Numbered from the stretch's first letter, positions 30,349 to 41,163 are shown. The stretch: DNA of 64,000 nucleotides from Maricaulis sp. (GCF_015665295.1 NZ_JADFAJ010000007.1:1-64000); one strand, 5' to 3'. Numbers and translations are program-made. The notes: generated from the sequence alone by a model not told the origin.

Positions 30349-31053
30349 ATGAAAAAGGTATTTTCCGACGCCCAGGCCGCGCTTGACGGCCTGGTCTTCG
30401 ACGGGATGACGATCATGGCCGGCGGGTTCGGCCTGTGCGGCATTCCGGAGAATTCCATCGCCGCCCTGCACAAGGCGGGCGTGAAGGACCTCACTGTCAT
30501 CTCCAACAATTGCGGTGTCGACGGTTTCGGTCTCGGTGTCCTGCTCGATGCCAAGCAGATCAAGAAGATGGTCTCCTCCTATGTGGGTGAAAACAAGGAG
30601 TTCGAGCGCCAATTCCTGTCCGGCGAGCTGGAGCTGGAATTCAATCCGCAGGGCACGCTGGCCGAGCGGATCCGCGCCGGCGGTGCCGGCATACCGGGCT
30701 TTTTCACCAAGACCGGTGTCGGCACGCTGATCGCCGAGGGCAAGGAGCACCGCGAGTTCGACGGCGAGACCTATATCATGGAGACCGGCCTCAAGGCGGA
30801 TGTTTCCATCGTCAAGGCCTGGAAGGCCGACCCGCAGGGCAATCTGGTCTTCCGCAAGACCGCCCGCAATTTCAACCCGATGATGGCAACGGCCGGCAAG
30901 GTCACCGTGGCCGAGGTCGAGGAAATCGTCGAGCTTGGTTCGCTCGATCCGGACGAGATCCACACGCCGGGCATTTTTGTGCAGCGCCTGTTTGTGGGTG
31001 AATTCGAGAAACGCATCGAGCAGCGCACGGTGCGCGAAAGGGAGGTCGCATAA
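30349..31053 (+). CDS. scoA: 3-oxoacid CoA-transferase subunit A
   Basis: '[31 protein letters not shown]'; KTGVGT. Confidence 0.95.
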   Translation: MKKVFSDAQAALDGLVFDGMTIMAGGFGLCGIPENSIAALHKAGVKDLTVISNNCGVDGFGLGVLLDAKQIKKMVSSYVGENKEFERQFLSGELELEFNPQGTLAERIRAGGAGIPGFFTKTGVGTLIAEGKEHREFDGETYIMETGLKADVSIVKAWKADPQGNLVFRKTARNFNPMMATAGKVTVAEVEEIVELGSLDPDEIHTPGIFVQRLFVGEFEKRIEQRTVREREVA

Positions 31054-31712
31054 TGGCCTGGACACGTGATGAAATGGCGGCCCGCGCCGCCCGGGAACTG
31101 GAAGACGGTTTCTATGTCAATCTCGGCATCGGCATTCCGACGCTGGTGGCCAATCATATCGCTGACGATATCGACGTCACCCTGCAGTCGGAAAACGGCA
31201 TGCTGGGCATGGGGCCCTTTCCCTATGATGACGAGGTTGATCCCGATCTGATCAATGCCGGCAAGCAGACGATCACCGAGCTGCGCCGCACCTCCTATTT
31301 CTCCTCGGCCGACAGTTTCGCCATGATCCGGGGCGGTCATATCGACCTGTCCATCCTTGGCGCGATGGAGATTTCCGAGACGGGTGACATTGCCAACTGG
31401 ATGATCCCGGGCAAGCTGGTCAAAGGCATGGGCGGCGCGATGGATCTGGTCGCCGGTGTCAAGCGCGTCGTGGTGATCATGGATCATGCCAACAAGGCCG
31501 GCGAGCCGAAGCTCCTGAAGGAATGCACCCTGCCGCTGACCGGCAAGGCCTGTGTTGATCGCATCATCACCACGCTCGGCGTGTTTGATGTGGTCGAGGA
31601 CGGTCTCAAGCTGATCGAGCTTGCGCCCGGTGTCTCGCTGGACCTCGTGGCCGCCCAGACAGAGGCAAAATACACGGTCTCCGACGGCCTGCTCCAGCAC
31701 GAGCCTGCCTGA
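31053..31712 (+). CDS. scoB: 3-oxoacid CoA-transferase subunit B
   Basis: '[12 protein letters not shown]', '[14 protein letters not shown]', '[18 protein letters not shown]'. Confidence 0.95.
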   Translation: MAWTRDEMAARAARELEDGFYVNLGIGIPTLVANHIADDIDVTLQSENGMLGMGPFPYDDEVDPDLINAGKQTITELRRTSYFSSADSFAMIRGGHIDLSILGAMEISETGDIANWMIPGKLVKGMGGAMDLVAGVKRVVVIMDHANKAGEPKLLKECTLPLTGKACVDRIITTLGVFDVVEDGLKLIELAPGVSLDLVAAQTEAKYTVSDGLLQHEPA

Positions 31713-31743
31713 CTGTATTCAGGCGACAAGTTATTGAAATGAG

Positions 31744-31772
31744 GAGGCGGTTCACTGAAATGTGAGCCGCCT
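31744..31772 (+). terminator. Putative intrinsic terminator after scoB
   Basis: AGGCGGTTCAC-N-GTGAGCCGCCT stem (one G-U pair) between scoB and the RND operon; weak T-tract. Confidence 0.55.
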
Positions 31773-31848
31773 TAGCATTGTTTAATCCGGATTTCACACT
31801 GCCAGCCGGGTCGGCTCGGTTAGGACAGGCATGCGAGGGGAGACTCAC

Positions 31849-34800
31849 ATGCCACTGACACGCTTGTCACTGAACAATCCGGCTGCGGTTTTTGTCGGGA
31901 TCGCTCTGATCGTCCTGATCGGGATTGTCGCCTTCACCCGGCTGCCCATCCAGCTCTTCCCCGACACGGAACGCCCCCAGGTCAATATCGCGACCTTCTG
32001 GCGCTCGGCCTCGCCACTGGAAATGGAAAGCGAGATCATCGAGCCGCAGGAGCAATTGCTCACCGGTCTGCCCGGTCTCGAGGAGATGCGGGTCTTTGTG
32101 GGCGAGGGCTCGGCCTTCATCAATCTCACCTTTGCGCTCGAAACCGACATGACCCAGACGGCGATCGACATATCGAATCGCCTGTCGCAATTGCCGCCCC
32201 TGCCGCGCGATGCGATCGGTCCGAATATTGGCGGTTTCGGCGGCGATGCGCAGCAGAGCCTGATCTGGTTCTTCATGCAGGCGCTGCCCGGAAACCCGAA
32301 CGAGATCCATGATTACTCCGCCTTCGTGGAGGATACGATTATCCCGCGCCTCGAGGGTATTCCCGGTGTCGCCAGTGTGCAGATCGGGTGGGGGCAGCGA
32401 CCGGAGGAATTGCAGGTCACAATCGACCCTTACCGCGCTGCTGCGCTGGGCGTGACCCTGCCGCAGATTTCCGCAGCGATCGTCAATAATTCCGACGTTT
32501 CCGGCGGCAATGCTGAAATCGGACGCCGCTCCTACCAGATGCGGTTCGAGGGTGAGTTCGAACCGGAAGAGCTGGACGAGCTGGTGATCGTCTGGCGCGA
32601 CGGCATGCCGGTCCGGTTGGGGGATGTGGCCACGGTTGCGGTCAATTATGGCGAGCGCAATAATTTCACCTACCAGAACGGCAATCCCGCCATGGGGCTG
32701 GAAGTGCGCCGCCAGCCAGGTGCGAACGTCCTCGCGGCCCTCGATGCCGTGAAGGCAGAAGTCGCTGACATCAACGAAAACCTGCTCGCCGAGCGCCAGC
32801 TTGTCATGGCACCGTCCTTTGACGCGTCAGTCTTCATCATGCGGGCGATTGACCTGTTGCGGACCAATCTCGTGCTGGGTGTGGTGCTGGCGATCTTCGG
32901 GCTCTGGCTCTTCCTGCGCCGGGCGCGGGCGACATTGATCATCTCGCTGGCCATCCCGGTTTCGCTGCTTTCGACCCTGATCGTGCTTTTCCTGCTGGGG
33001 CGCTCGCTCAATGTGATCTCGCTGGCGGGCCTGGCCTTTGCCACCGGCATGGTCATGGATGCGGCGATCATCGTGCTGGAGAACATCATCCGGCGACGGG
33101 AGGCGGGCGAAGACGCCGACACGGCCTCCGACAAGGGCGCTCGGCAGGTCTGGGGCGCGCTCCTGGCGTCTACCACGACGACGGTCGCGATCTTCCTGCC
33201 CATCATTTTCACGCGAAACGCAGAAGGCCAGATATTCGCCGATCTGGCGGTGACGATTGCGGTCGGGGTTGCGATCTCGATGATTGTTGCCGTGACCGTC
33301 TTGCCGGTCGCGGCGAAATACTGGGTGCGCGATCGGGCGATCGTGACGCAGCAACCCATTCTCAACCGGATCGGCGATTTCGTGCTGATGATCAGTGACA
33401 GGCCGCGGCGGCGCATTGCCGTGGTGGCGAGCCTGATCATCCTGCCGCTGGTCTTCACCTGGTTCCAGCGACCGGACATGGATTACCTGCCGCCCGTGCG
33501 CCGTGACGCAGTCGATGTCTTTTTCATGTTTCCGCCCGGTTCCAATCTCGACTGGGTCGAGGAAGAGGTCGCCGCCACCGTCATTGAACGCCTCGCACCC
33601 TATATGAGTGGCGAACGGGAACCGGCCCTGCGCAATTACTATTTCGGCACCTTCCCCGGCGGCGGCGGCGCAACGGCCGGCATTCGCGTTCTCGACCAGT
33701 CCCGCGTCGGCGAGCTGGAACGCATCGTCCGCGAGGAAATCATTACCGGGATTCCCGACGTCGTCGGTTTCGCCCAGCAGGGCAGCCTGTTCGGCGGCTT
33801 CTCGCAAGGCGGCAATATCCAGGTCAATATCCAGTCCTCGGACGAGAGCGCCCGCGCGCGGGCGACCCAGGTCGGCCTGCAAATGCTTCGTGAGCGTTTT
33901 CCCGGCGTGAACATCAATGCCAATCCGCCCCCGCAATCGACCCAGCCACGCCTGACACTGGTGCCGGATGATCGCCGGATCCAGGAAGCCGGCTGGGCCC
34001 GACGCAATGTCGCCGGCATGATTTCCATGCTCGGGGACGGCCAGTTCATCGGCGAGTATTTTGATGGTGAGAGCCGGATGAACATCATCCTGCGTTCCGA
34101 AGGCTGGGACACGCCGGACCAGCTCGCCGGGCTTCCCATCGCAACGCCGACCGGTGCGGTCGTGCCGCTGGGTGATCTCGTGCAAATCCGCGAGGAAGTG
34201 GGTGTCGGTGGCATCCAGCGCCTCAATCGTCGGCGGACCGTCACCATCAATATCAACCAGCCCGACGGCGTATCGCTGGAAGAGATTCTCAGCGTGGTCC
34301 AGGACGAGGTCGAGCCGGCCATTCGCGCGGAACTCCCGCCGGACGGCTCGGTGATCTATGGCGGCAGCGCCGACAGTCTCGACCGGGCCATCAATACCAT
34401 GCTGATGAATATGGGCATGGCGATGGTGATCCTCTTCCTGATCCTTGCCGGCATGTTTCGCTCACTCCGAGATGCGGTGCTTGTACTGGTCTCGATCCCG
34501 CTGGCCGGGGTTGGCGGGGTCGCGATGCTGCAGATCCTCAATCTGTTCGTGACGCAGCCACTCGATCTGCTCACCATGATGGGCTTCGTCATTCTGCTCG
34601 GCCTGGTGATCAATAATGCCATCCTCCTGGTCGATCAGACCCGGCAGGGCGAACGCGACGGGTTGGGCTGCCGCGAGGCGGTGGAGCAAGCCCTGCAAAT
34701 GCGCCTGCGGCCGATCTTCATGTCGACCATGACCAGCCTGCTGGGCATGCTGCCACTGCTTCTGGTGCCCGGCGTCGGCAGTGCGATCTATCGCGGCCTC

Positions 34801-34932
34801 GCTGCCGCCATTGTCGGCGGCATGAGTATCAGCCTGGTCTTCACCCTTGTCCTCATTCCCTGCCTGCTGCGGCTGGGTGAGGCCAAGCGGTCGCCGATTG
34901 CACTTTCAACCCCGACAGTCCCGGCCGAATAG
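31849..34932 (+). CDS. RND efflux transporter permease
   Basis: ~1027 aa; 'IPVSLLSTLIVLFLLGRSLNVISLAGLAFATGMVMDAAIIVLENI', 'GFVILLGLVINNAILLVD'. Confidence 0.95.
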   Translation: MPLTRLSLNNPAAVFVGIALIVLIGIVAFTRLPIQLFPDTERPQVNIATFWRSASPLEMESEIIEPQEQLLTGLPGLEEMRVFVGEGSAFINLTFALETDMTQTAIDISNRLSQLPPLPRDAIGPNIGGFGGDAQQSLIWFFMQALPGNPNEIHDYSAFVEDTIIPRLEGIPGVASVQIGWGQRPEELQVTIDPYRAAALGVTLPQISAAIVNNSDVSGGNAEIGRRSYQMRFEGEFEPEELDELVIVWRDGMPVRLGDVATVAVNYGERNNFTYQNGNPAMGLEVRRQPGANVLAALDAVKAEVADINENLLAERQLVMAPSFDASVFIMRAIDLLRTNLVLGVVLAIFGLWLFLRRARATLIISLAIPVSLLSTLIVLFLLGRSLNVISLAGLAFATGMVMDAAIIVLENIIRRREAGEDADTASDKGARQVWGALLASTTTTVAIFLPIIFTRNAEGQIFADLAVTIAVGVAISMIVAVTVLPVAAKYWVRDRAIVTQQPILNRIGDFVLMISDRPRRRIAVVASLIILPLVFTWFQRPDMDYLPPVRRDAVDVFFMFPPGSNLDWVEEEVAATVIERLAPYMSGEREPALRNYYFGTFPGGGGATAGIRVLDQSRVGELERIVREEIITGIPDVVGFAQQGSLFGGFSQGGNIQVNIQSSDESARARATQVGLQMLRERFPGVNINANPPPQSTQPRLTLVPDDRRIQEAGWARRNVAGMISMLGDGQFIGEYFDGESRMNIILRSEGWDTPDQLAGLPIATPTGAVVPLGDLVQIREEVGVGGIQRLNRRRTVTININQPDGVSLEEILSVVQDEVEPAIRAELPPDGSVIYGGSADSLDRAINTMLMNMGMAMVILFLILAGMFRSLRDAVLVLVSIPLAGVGGVAMLQILNLFVTQPLDLLTMMGFVILLGLVINNAILLVDQTRQGERDGLGCREAVEQALQMRLRPIFMSTMTSLLGMLPLLLVPGVGSAIYRGLAAAIVGGMSISLVFTLVLIPCLLRLGEAKRSPIALSTPTVPAE

Positions 34933-34953
34933 GCCATCAGCGGAGGCACATCC

Positions 34954-36027
34954 ATGCTGACCCATGCCATCCATCGCGCGCTTTCACCGCTTGCCGTCTT
35001 CATCGGGCTCGTCGTTGCGGTCCCGTCAGCCCCGGCCCAGCAGTCACCGCCTCCGGCGGTTGTGCGGACCGCCGATGTCGTCGCGCTCGACATGGCCCGG
35101 ACCATCACGACCCCGGCCAGCGTGATGTCGCGCAATGATGCCCAGATCGCCGCCGAAGCCTCCGGCCGCATCAGTTTCATCGCCGAGCCCGGCGATGAAA
35201 TAGCGGAAGGCGGGCTGATCGCCCAGATGGATGATCGGCAGGCCCGCATTGACCTGGAATCGGCCCGGGCCAGGCATGCGCGGGCGGCGGCCAATGCGAG
35301 CTACCAGAATGCCGAGGCCTTGCGTTACCAACAATTGGCAGAAAACGGCACAGTGCCGGCGACGCGCCTGCGCGAGGTCGAGTTGGCGCGTGACCTGGCC
35401 GTGCAGGATGCCCGCGAGGCGCGCTCGGCGCTCGACCGGGCCGAGCTGGCGCTGGAGCGGACGCAGATCCGTGCCCCTTTCGCCGGCCGTGTTGCAGAAC
35501 GCCTGATCCAGGTGGGGGAATTGTCGGCACCGGGGCGGGACATCGCGCGCCTCGTGGATATCGAGCACAAGGAGGCGGTCGCGCAGGTCCCCGTCGCCGT
35601 GGCGCCCTTTCTTCGCGTCGGCATGAATGTGACGCTGTCGCTGTCGGACGACAGCGCCATCCGGGCGCCGATCCGCGCCATCATTCCGGTCGGCAACGCG
35701 GTTTCGCGAACGTTCGAGGTCCGCATCGACCTGGAGGGGTCGGACTGGATCATCGGGTCGGCCGCCCGCGTGGCCTTGCCCACCGAGACGCCCCGGACGC
35801 AACTCGCCGCGCCCTATGACGCGGTGATCTTGCGGGCCAATGGCAATTTCATTTTCGTGATTGACGCTGAGTCAGTCGCCCACCAGGTCGCCGTCGCGCC
35901 GGGCGTGCGGACAGATGGCTATATCGCCATCGCGGGCGAGGTTGAAGTCGGGGACCGCGTCGTGGTTTCCGGTGCCGAGACCCTGTCGGAAGGCCGCGTG
36001 GTGAGTGAATTGGGAGAGGACGCGTAG
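34954..36027 (+). CDS. RND efflux periplasmic adaptor subunit (MFP)
   Basis: 'ASGRISFIAEPGDEIAEGGLIAQMDDRQ', 'TQIRAPFAGRVAERLIQVGE'. Confidence 0.93.
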   Translation: MLTHAIHRALSPLAVFIGLVVAVPSAPAQQSPPPAVVRTADVVALDMARTITTPASVMSRNDAQIAAEASGRISFIAEPGDEIAEGGLIAQMDDRQARIDLESARARHARAAANASYQNAEALRYQQLAENGTVPATRLREVELARDLAVQDAREARSALDRAELALERTQIRAPFAGRVAERLIQVGELSAPGRDIARLVDIEHKEAVAQVPVAVAPFLRVGMNVTLSLSDDSAIRAPIRAIIPVGNAVSRTFEVRIDLEGSDWIIGSAARVALPTETPRTQLAAPYDAVILRANGNFIFVIDAESVAHQVAVAPGVRTDGYIAIAGEVEVGDRVVVSGAETLSEGRVVSELGEDA

Positions 36028-36099
36028 AAAGATGAGCGAATCTCGACAACTTCATTTATAGGTTGCATTCTCCGCATCACTCGGGGGACGAGGTTTGCC

Positions 36100-37440
36100 A
36101 TGAGTGCCGGTATTTTCGATGTCCCGCAATCTTACTCGGGGCTGCTTGACGATGTCGTTGACCGGTACCGGATTACCGAGGAGGTCGACGACGCGTTTTT
36201 CAAGCGATCGATCATCCGGAATGTTTTCTTTTCCGGCGAAATCCTGATCAATGACGGCTACCTCGTCAATCACCCTCATGCCCTTCCTCAGGTACTTGAT
36301 GAAGACAGCCTCCTGAGGGTTATGGTCAAAAACCGTTTTGTCAAAGTGCTGGCGCGGTCACAAAACCCTGAAGCCTTCGCGTCAAATCCGGAAGTGATGG
36401 CGGCCAAGCAGATACGCACATTCCAGGAACTCGTGTCGCGGCCTGACTGGCGATCCATCAAACAAGATCTCGAACACTGGTCGGAAGGTCTTTTCGCCGG
36501 GAACATGGTCGAAGGTTGGCCCAAATACCAGATCCATGCCGGCTTCAGGAAGTTGTTTGAGGCCGCCCTGTCACAGCAACCTGAAGCAGTGGGGCTGGGA
36601 CAGCTCACCAAGTCGGTTCTGGAGGATTTTGCCGCGCGCTATCTCGATCATGCAAGCTATGAGGAAGGCCCCCGTACTGCTGTGGAAGAGGTCGCGAAGG
36701 AAATGCGGGACCAAGGTGTCATCACGAACAGCGATCTGCTCGATATCATGAACATGGCCAATCAATGCTATCACTATAACTTTGCGATGTGCATGAGTGC
36801 CGAGCGTGAAACGCCTGTCGTTGCGGATACATCAATCGGACCCGCTTTTCAGCATATCCTTCAGTTGGACAACGCGATCGAACAAGGTCTTGACGATGTC
36901 CCCGTTCTCGCGATTCCCAAAGGCTTTCCGATCGACAATGGCGCGATATTTGATCGCTTGCTCGATCATCAGAGCAAGTTGTGCCGTGCCAAGCACGAGT
37001 TCTTGTATCGGGTCACGGCCGTCTACTCCGGCCAGGACGGGTTCCGTCGCGAAGGCGCGGTCAAAGATCTGAAAGAGGCCGTGCTGGAATACCGCCGTCT
37101 GCTTGCGGAGCATTTCTCAGGCTTGGTCGGAGCGGTGGATTTTGCGCCTCGTCGGTACGCGATGATCACGTTCGGATTCGGTCGGCTAGGCTCTGCCGTG
37201 GGTGCTGACTTGGGCGTGCTGGCGGCTAATCTTGTGTCAACAAGGGGCGTTTCGTCTTTTGTCCATAAGCTCACCAGGCCGATCAGACGCAGGATGCTTG
37301 AAATCGCTCTCGATCCGGATGCAGGCGAGACCAAGATGATCGAATTCACGGCAAAAGAAATTCGACCGCGTTTTGCATCACTTGCGTTCAACACCGCCGC
37401 TGTTGAAGCTCACACGGCGGACCTGCCCAGCATCCCCTGA
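36100..37440 (+). CDS. Hypothetical protein, 446 aa, no recognised domain
   Basis: Long ORF with ATG; lower GC than its neighbours. Confidence 0.8.
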   Translation: MSAGIFDVPQSYSGLLDDVVDRYRITEEVDDAFFKRSIIRNVFFSGEILINDGYLVNHPHALPQVLDEDSLLRVMVKNRFVKVLARSQNPEAFASNPEVMAAKQIRTFQELVSRPDWRSIKQDLEHWSEGLFAGNMVEGWPKYQIHAGFRKLFEAALSQQPEAVGLGQLTKSVLEDFAARYLDHASYEEGPRTAVEEVAKEMRDQGVITNSDLLDIMNMANQCYHYNFAMCMSAERETPVVADTSIGPAFQHILQLDNAIEQGLDDVPVLAIPKGFPIDNGAIFDRLLDHQSKLCRAKHEFLYRVTAVYSGQDGFRREGAVKDLKEAVLEYRRLLAEHFSGLVGAVDFAPRRYAMITFGFGRLGSAVGADLGVLAANLVSTRGVSSFVHKLTRPIRRRMLEIALDPDAGETKMIEFTAKEIRPRFASLAFNTAAVEAHTADLPSIP

Positions 37441-37450
37441 TCACGTCGGG

Positions 37451-38836
37451 TCAGCACGCAACCACGTTCACAGCCAGTCCGCCCTGGCTGGTTTCCTTGT
37501 ACTTCTCCTGCATGTCGACACCGGTCTGGCGCATGGTCTCGATAACCTGGTCGAGCGAGACCTTCATGTCCGACGAGGTTGCGCGCAGGGCCAGCCGGGC
37601 GGCGTCGATCGCCTTGATGGCGCCGATCGCATTGCGCTCGATACACGGGATCTGGACCAGACCGCCGACCGGGTCACAGGTCAGGCCGAGATTGTGTTCC
37701 ATGCCGATCTCGGCGGCGTCCTCGATCTGGGCGTTATTGGCACCCATGGCTGCGGCAAGGGCAGCAGCTGCCATCGAACAGGCGACGCCGACCTCGCCCT
37801 GGCAACCGGCCTCGGCGCCGGAGATCGAAGCATTCTTCTTGTAGAGCGAGCCGATGGCCGCAGCCGTCAGGAAAAAGCGCTGCAACGCCTCCTCGTCGTC
37901 GGGGTCGCGATGATACTTGTCGAAATAGCGGGCCACGGCCGGGATGATGCCGGCCGCGCCATTGGTCGGTGCCGTGACGACCCGGCCGCCGGCGGCATTT
38001 TCTTCATTGACCGCCATCGCCCACAGATTGATCCAGTCCATGGCCGCCAACGGGTCCTTCTTCGGATCGACAGGCTCGGCGACAAGATCACGATACAGCT
38101 TGGGCGCCCGTCGCTTGACGTTCAACCCGCCGGGCAGGATGCCGTCATGGCGCAGACCGCGGTCGATGCAGTCCTCCATCGCCCGCCACAGGCCTTCCAC
38201 TCCCGCCCGGATCGTGTCCTCGGGAAGGAAGGTGCGCTCATTGGCCAGCATGATGCGATGGATCGACAGGCCGGTGCGCTCGCCAATCTCCAGGAGTTCG
38301 GCTGCGGAGTTGAAGGGGTAGGGCTCGCCTTCTTTCACATCGGCTGCGGAATTGCGTCCGGCCTCGTTTTCATCGATGACGAAACCGCCGCCGATCGAAT
38401 ACCAGATCTCTTCTTTCAGCACGCTGCCGTCTTCGCAGAACGCCCGGAACTTCATGCCATTGGCGTGGAAGGGCAGGCGGATATCGCCGCGAAAATCGAG
38501 GTCGCGGCGTTCGTCGAAGGCAATTTCCTGTCCGGTGGAAAGCCTGAGCGTCTTGCTGGCGCGGATGCGTGCCAGGCGATCCGGGATGGTGTCGGGATTG
38601 ATCCGGGCCGGGTCATGGCCTTCAAACCCCAGGAGGACGGCCGTATCCGTGCCATGGCCCAGGCCCGTCAGGGCGAGGGAACCATAGAGGTCTGCCTGCA
38701 AGCGTGCGAGCGCTTGCCCGGAAGCCTGCGCGAGCACGCGCTCGACAAAGACCTTGGCGGCCTTCATCGGGCCAACCGTATGGGAGCTGGAGGGCCCGAC
38801 GCCGATCTTGAACAGATCGAAAACACCGAAATGCAT
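37451..38836 (-). CDS. sdaA: L-serine ammonia-lyase
   Basis: 'FDLFKIGVGPSSSHTVGPMKAA', 'TAPTNGAAGIIPAV', 'GCQGEVGVACSMAAAALA', 'EHNLGLTCDPVGGLVQIPCIERNA'. Start at MHFGVFD. Confidence 0.95.
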   Translation of the reverse strand: MHFGVFDLFKIGVGPSSSHTVGPMKAAKVFVERVLAQASGQALARLQADLYGSLALTGLGHGTDTAVLLGFEGHDPARINPDTIPDRLARIRASKTLRLSTGQEIAFDERRDLDFRGDIRLPFHANGMKFRAFCEDGSVLKEEIWYSIGGGFVIDENEAGRNSAADVKEGEPYPFNSAAELLEIGERTGLSIHRIMLANERTFLPEDTIRAGVEGLWRAMEDCIDRGLRHDGILPGGLNVKRRAPKLYRDLVAEPVDPKKDPLAAMDWINLWAMAVNEENAAGGRVVTAPTNGAAGIIPAVARYFDKYHRDPDDEEALQRFFLTAAAIGSLYKKNASISGAEAGCQGEVGVACSMAAAALAAAMGANNAQIEDAAEIGMEHNLGLTCDPVGGLVQIPCIERNAIGAIKAIDAARLALRATSSDMKVSLDQVIETMRQTGVDMQEKYKETSQGGLAVNVVAC

Positions 38837-38894
38837 GGCAGGTACTCGCTTTGACGCTGCGAAGTCAGACGCGGTGAAGTCAGCCGTCGTGACG

Positions 38895-39161
38895 TCAGCC
38901 TTCGCCGAGACCTTGGTCACGTGTGAAGGCGTTGAAGCAGATAATGGTCTGGGTGTCCTTGATACCGGGAATGGTCTGAACCTTCTGGTTCACGAACCGT
39001 CCGATATCGGCCTCGTCCTTCAGGGTGAAGCGGGCCAGCAGGTCGAAGGCGCCGGAGATCGAGTGCACCATCGGCGCTTCGTCGAGATCGTCAACCAGCT
39101 TGGCGGCGACGTCATAGGTGTGACCCAGCTCGCATTTGATAAAGACGTAGAATTGACGCAT
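38895..39161 (-). CDS. Stand-alone Lrp/AsnC ligand-binding (RAM) domain protein
   Basis: 88 aa 'FVFIKCELGHTYDVA...ISGAFDLLARFTLKDEADIGRFV'-type RAM fold with no HTH. Confidence 0.87.
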   Translation of the reverse strand: MRQFYVFIKCELGHTYDVAAKLVDDLDEAPMVHSISGAFDLLARFTLKDEADIGRFVNQKVQTIPGIKDTQTIICFNAFTRDQGLGEG

Positions 39162-39302
39162 GGCAAACTCCTCGGAACGGCCGCGTCGGCTGTCGATTCT
39201 GGCGCGGCGGGTTGGACATTATCGACAAGTGGCGACGGGTTGAACCGCCCAGTGAGACGCGCGCTGCTTCCTTCGCCAGTGCGAAATCCCGCGGTACCGG
39301 AC

Positions 39303-40532
39303 TCAGGTCACAGCGGCCCGGATATTGAACCGGTCCTGGCGCCATTCCCCGCTTTGCATGATTGAGGCGAGCCGATCGACCGCCGTCCAGACGTCTTCAT
39401 AGCCGACATAAAGCGGCGTGAAGCCAAAGCGCAATATGTCCGGTGCCCGGAAGTCACCGATCACACCGCGCGCGATCAGGGCCTGCATGATGGCATAGCC
39501 ATGCTCATGCGCGATCGAGACCTGGGAACCACGCTTGTCGGCGTTGCGCGGACTGCGAAGCTCGAACCCTTCGAGCCGCGTTTCGACCAGTTTGATGAAC
39601 AAGTCCCCGAGCGCCCTGGATTTGGCCCGGATCGCGGCCATGTCGGCTTCCAGCATGATATCGAGGCCGCACTCCAGCGCCGCCATGCCGAGAATGGCCG
39701 GCGTGCCGCACTGGAAACGGTCAATCCCGGATGCCGGTTCATAGGCATCGTCGAAATCAAACGGGCGCGCATGGCCGAGCCAGCCGGACAGGACCGGGAA
39801 GATCCGCTCATGATGGCGCTGGGCCACAAACAGAAACGCCGGCGCACCCGGGCCGCCATTGAGGTATTTATAGCCGCAGCCCACGGCGAAATCGGCGTTG
39901 CAGGCGTTGAGGTCGACGGGCAGGGCTCCGGCCGAATGGCTCAGGTCCCAGATCACCGGAATGCCGAGCGCCTGGGCTTTCGCCGTCAGCTCCGCCATGT
40001 TGTGCAGGGAGCCGGACTTGTAGTGGGTATGGGTCAGGAGCAGGGCCGCTACGTCCGGGCTGAGCGCGTCCTCGAGGGCGTCACGCGCGACCAGGCTCTG
40101 GCGGATGCGTCCGCCGGAAAGCACGGCCAGGCCTTCCATCATATAGGCATCGGTCGGAAAATTGCCGGTCTCCGAGAGGATGATCGAGCGCTCGGGATTT
40201 AGTTGAAGAGAGGCGGTGAGTGCCTTGAAAATATTCACCGATGTTGACTCACCCGCAATGACTTCATGGGCGTTGGCGCCTATCAATCGGGCGATCTTGC
40301 CACCGAGCCGCCTCGGCGCGTTGATCCAGTCATGCATGTTCCAGGAGCGGATCAGGTCTTCGCCCCATTCGTCCCGAACCACGCTGTCCAGTCGCTCCGC
40401 CACGCCGACCGGGCGGGCACCCAGCGAATTGCCATCGAGGTAGATCACGCCCTCGGGCAGGGCGAAGCGGTTTCGGAAACCGGCCAGCGGATCCTGCGCG
40501 TCGAGGGCACGGACATCGTCCAGGCTTGTCAT
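39303..40532 (-). CDS. kynU: Kynureninase
   Basis: 'IYLDGNSLGARP', 'WDLSHSAGALPVDLNACNADFAVGCGYKYLNGGPGAPAF'. Confidence 0.96.
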   Translation of the reverse strand: MTSLDDVRALDAQDPLAGFRNRFALPEGVIYLDGNSLGARPVGVAERLDSVVRDEWGEDLIRSWNMHDWINAPRRLGGKIARLIGANAHEVIAGESTSVNIFKALTASLQLNPERSIILSETGNFPTDAYMMEGLAVLSGGRIRQSLVARDALEDALSPDVAALLLTHTHYKSGSLHNMAELTAKAQALGIPVIWDLSHSAGALPVDLNACNADFAVGCGYKYLNGGPGAPAFLFVAQRHHERIFPVLSGWLGHARPFDFDDAYEPASGIDRFQCGTPAILGMAALECGLDIMLEADMAAIRAKSRALGDLFIKLVETRLEGFELRSPRNADKRGSQVSIAHEHGYAIMQALIARGVIGDFRAPDILRFGFTPLYVGYEDVWTAVDRLASIMQSGEWRQDRFNIRAAVT

Positions 40533-41158
40533 GGGAGCTCCCTCAACACGGCCCGTACCGGTGCGGCATCTGCGCCGGCAATTTTCAGGGGCAGGGCAAT
40601 CAACTCATAAGGTCCGTCGGGCACGCCGTCGAGGACGAGACCTTCCAGTATGCGCATGTCGTGGCGCCGGACCGCGTGATGCGCGTCCATGGACTTGGAC
40701 GTTTCCGGGTCCAGCGAGGCGGCGTCGACCCCGATCAGGCGGCAGCCACACGCCGCGAGCCGGTCGATGGTGTCGGCATGAAGGGCGCGAAAGTCCGAGT
40801 CCCAGGCGTCATGCGGGAAGGTCTTGCAGGTCCGGATGAGAACCCGGGTTTCACCCTCGATCGCGGACCAGTCCAGATCATCCGGCCTGACATGCGGCCC
40901 GGTGCCGCTGGCCGTTACCAGCACGCATGTCCCGACATAGACGTCGAGGCCGGCCCCGGCGATATCGACGCCGGCAGGATCATAATGGCTCGGAGCGTCG
41001 GCGTGGGCACCGCTGTGGGTGGACAGGGTGAGGCGCGAGACCTTCACCGGGCAATCCGGTCCGATCGTCCAGACCGTTTCGCAGGAAAAGGCCGTATCGC
41101 CGGGCCAGACCGGAAGGTCGGGGCGGAGCGTTTGTGATATGTCCCAGAGCTTTGCCAT
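40529..41158 (-). CDS. kynB: Arylformamidase (kynurenine formamidase, cyclase family)
   Basis: 'LWDISQTLRPDLPVWPGDTAF', 'STHSGAHADAPSHYD', 'IGVDAASLDP'. Confidence 0.95.
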   Translation of the reverse strand: MAKLWDISQTLRPDLPVWPGDTAFSCETVWTIGPDCPVKVSRLTLSTHSGAHADAPSHYDPAGVDIAGAGLDVYVGTCVLVTASGTGPHVRPDDLDWSAIEGETRVLIRTCKTFPHDAWDSDFRALHADTIDRLAACGCRLIGVDAASLDPETSKSMDAHHAVRRHDMRILEGLVLDGVPDGPYELIALPLKIAGADAAPVRAVLRELP

Positions 41159-41163
41159 GACGA

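Noticed and set aside
32827-34185. 452-aa minus-strand ORF opposite the RND permease
   Set aside because: Shadow ORF (His/Asp/Arg-rich, no domain) within a clear RND coding region.
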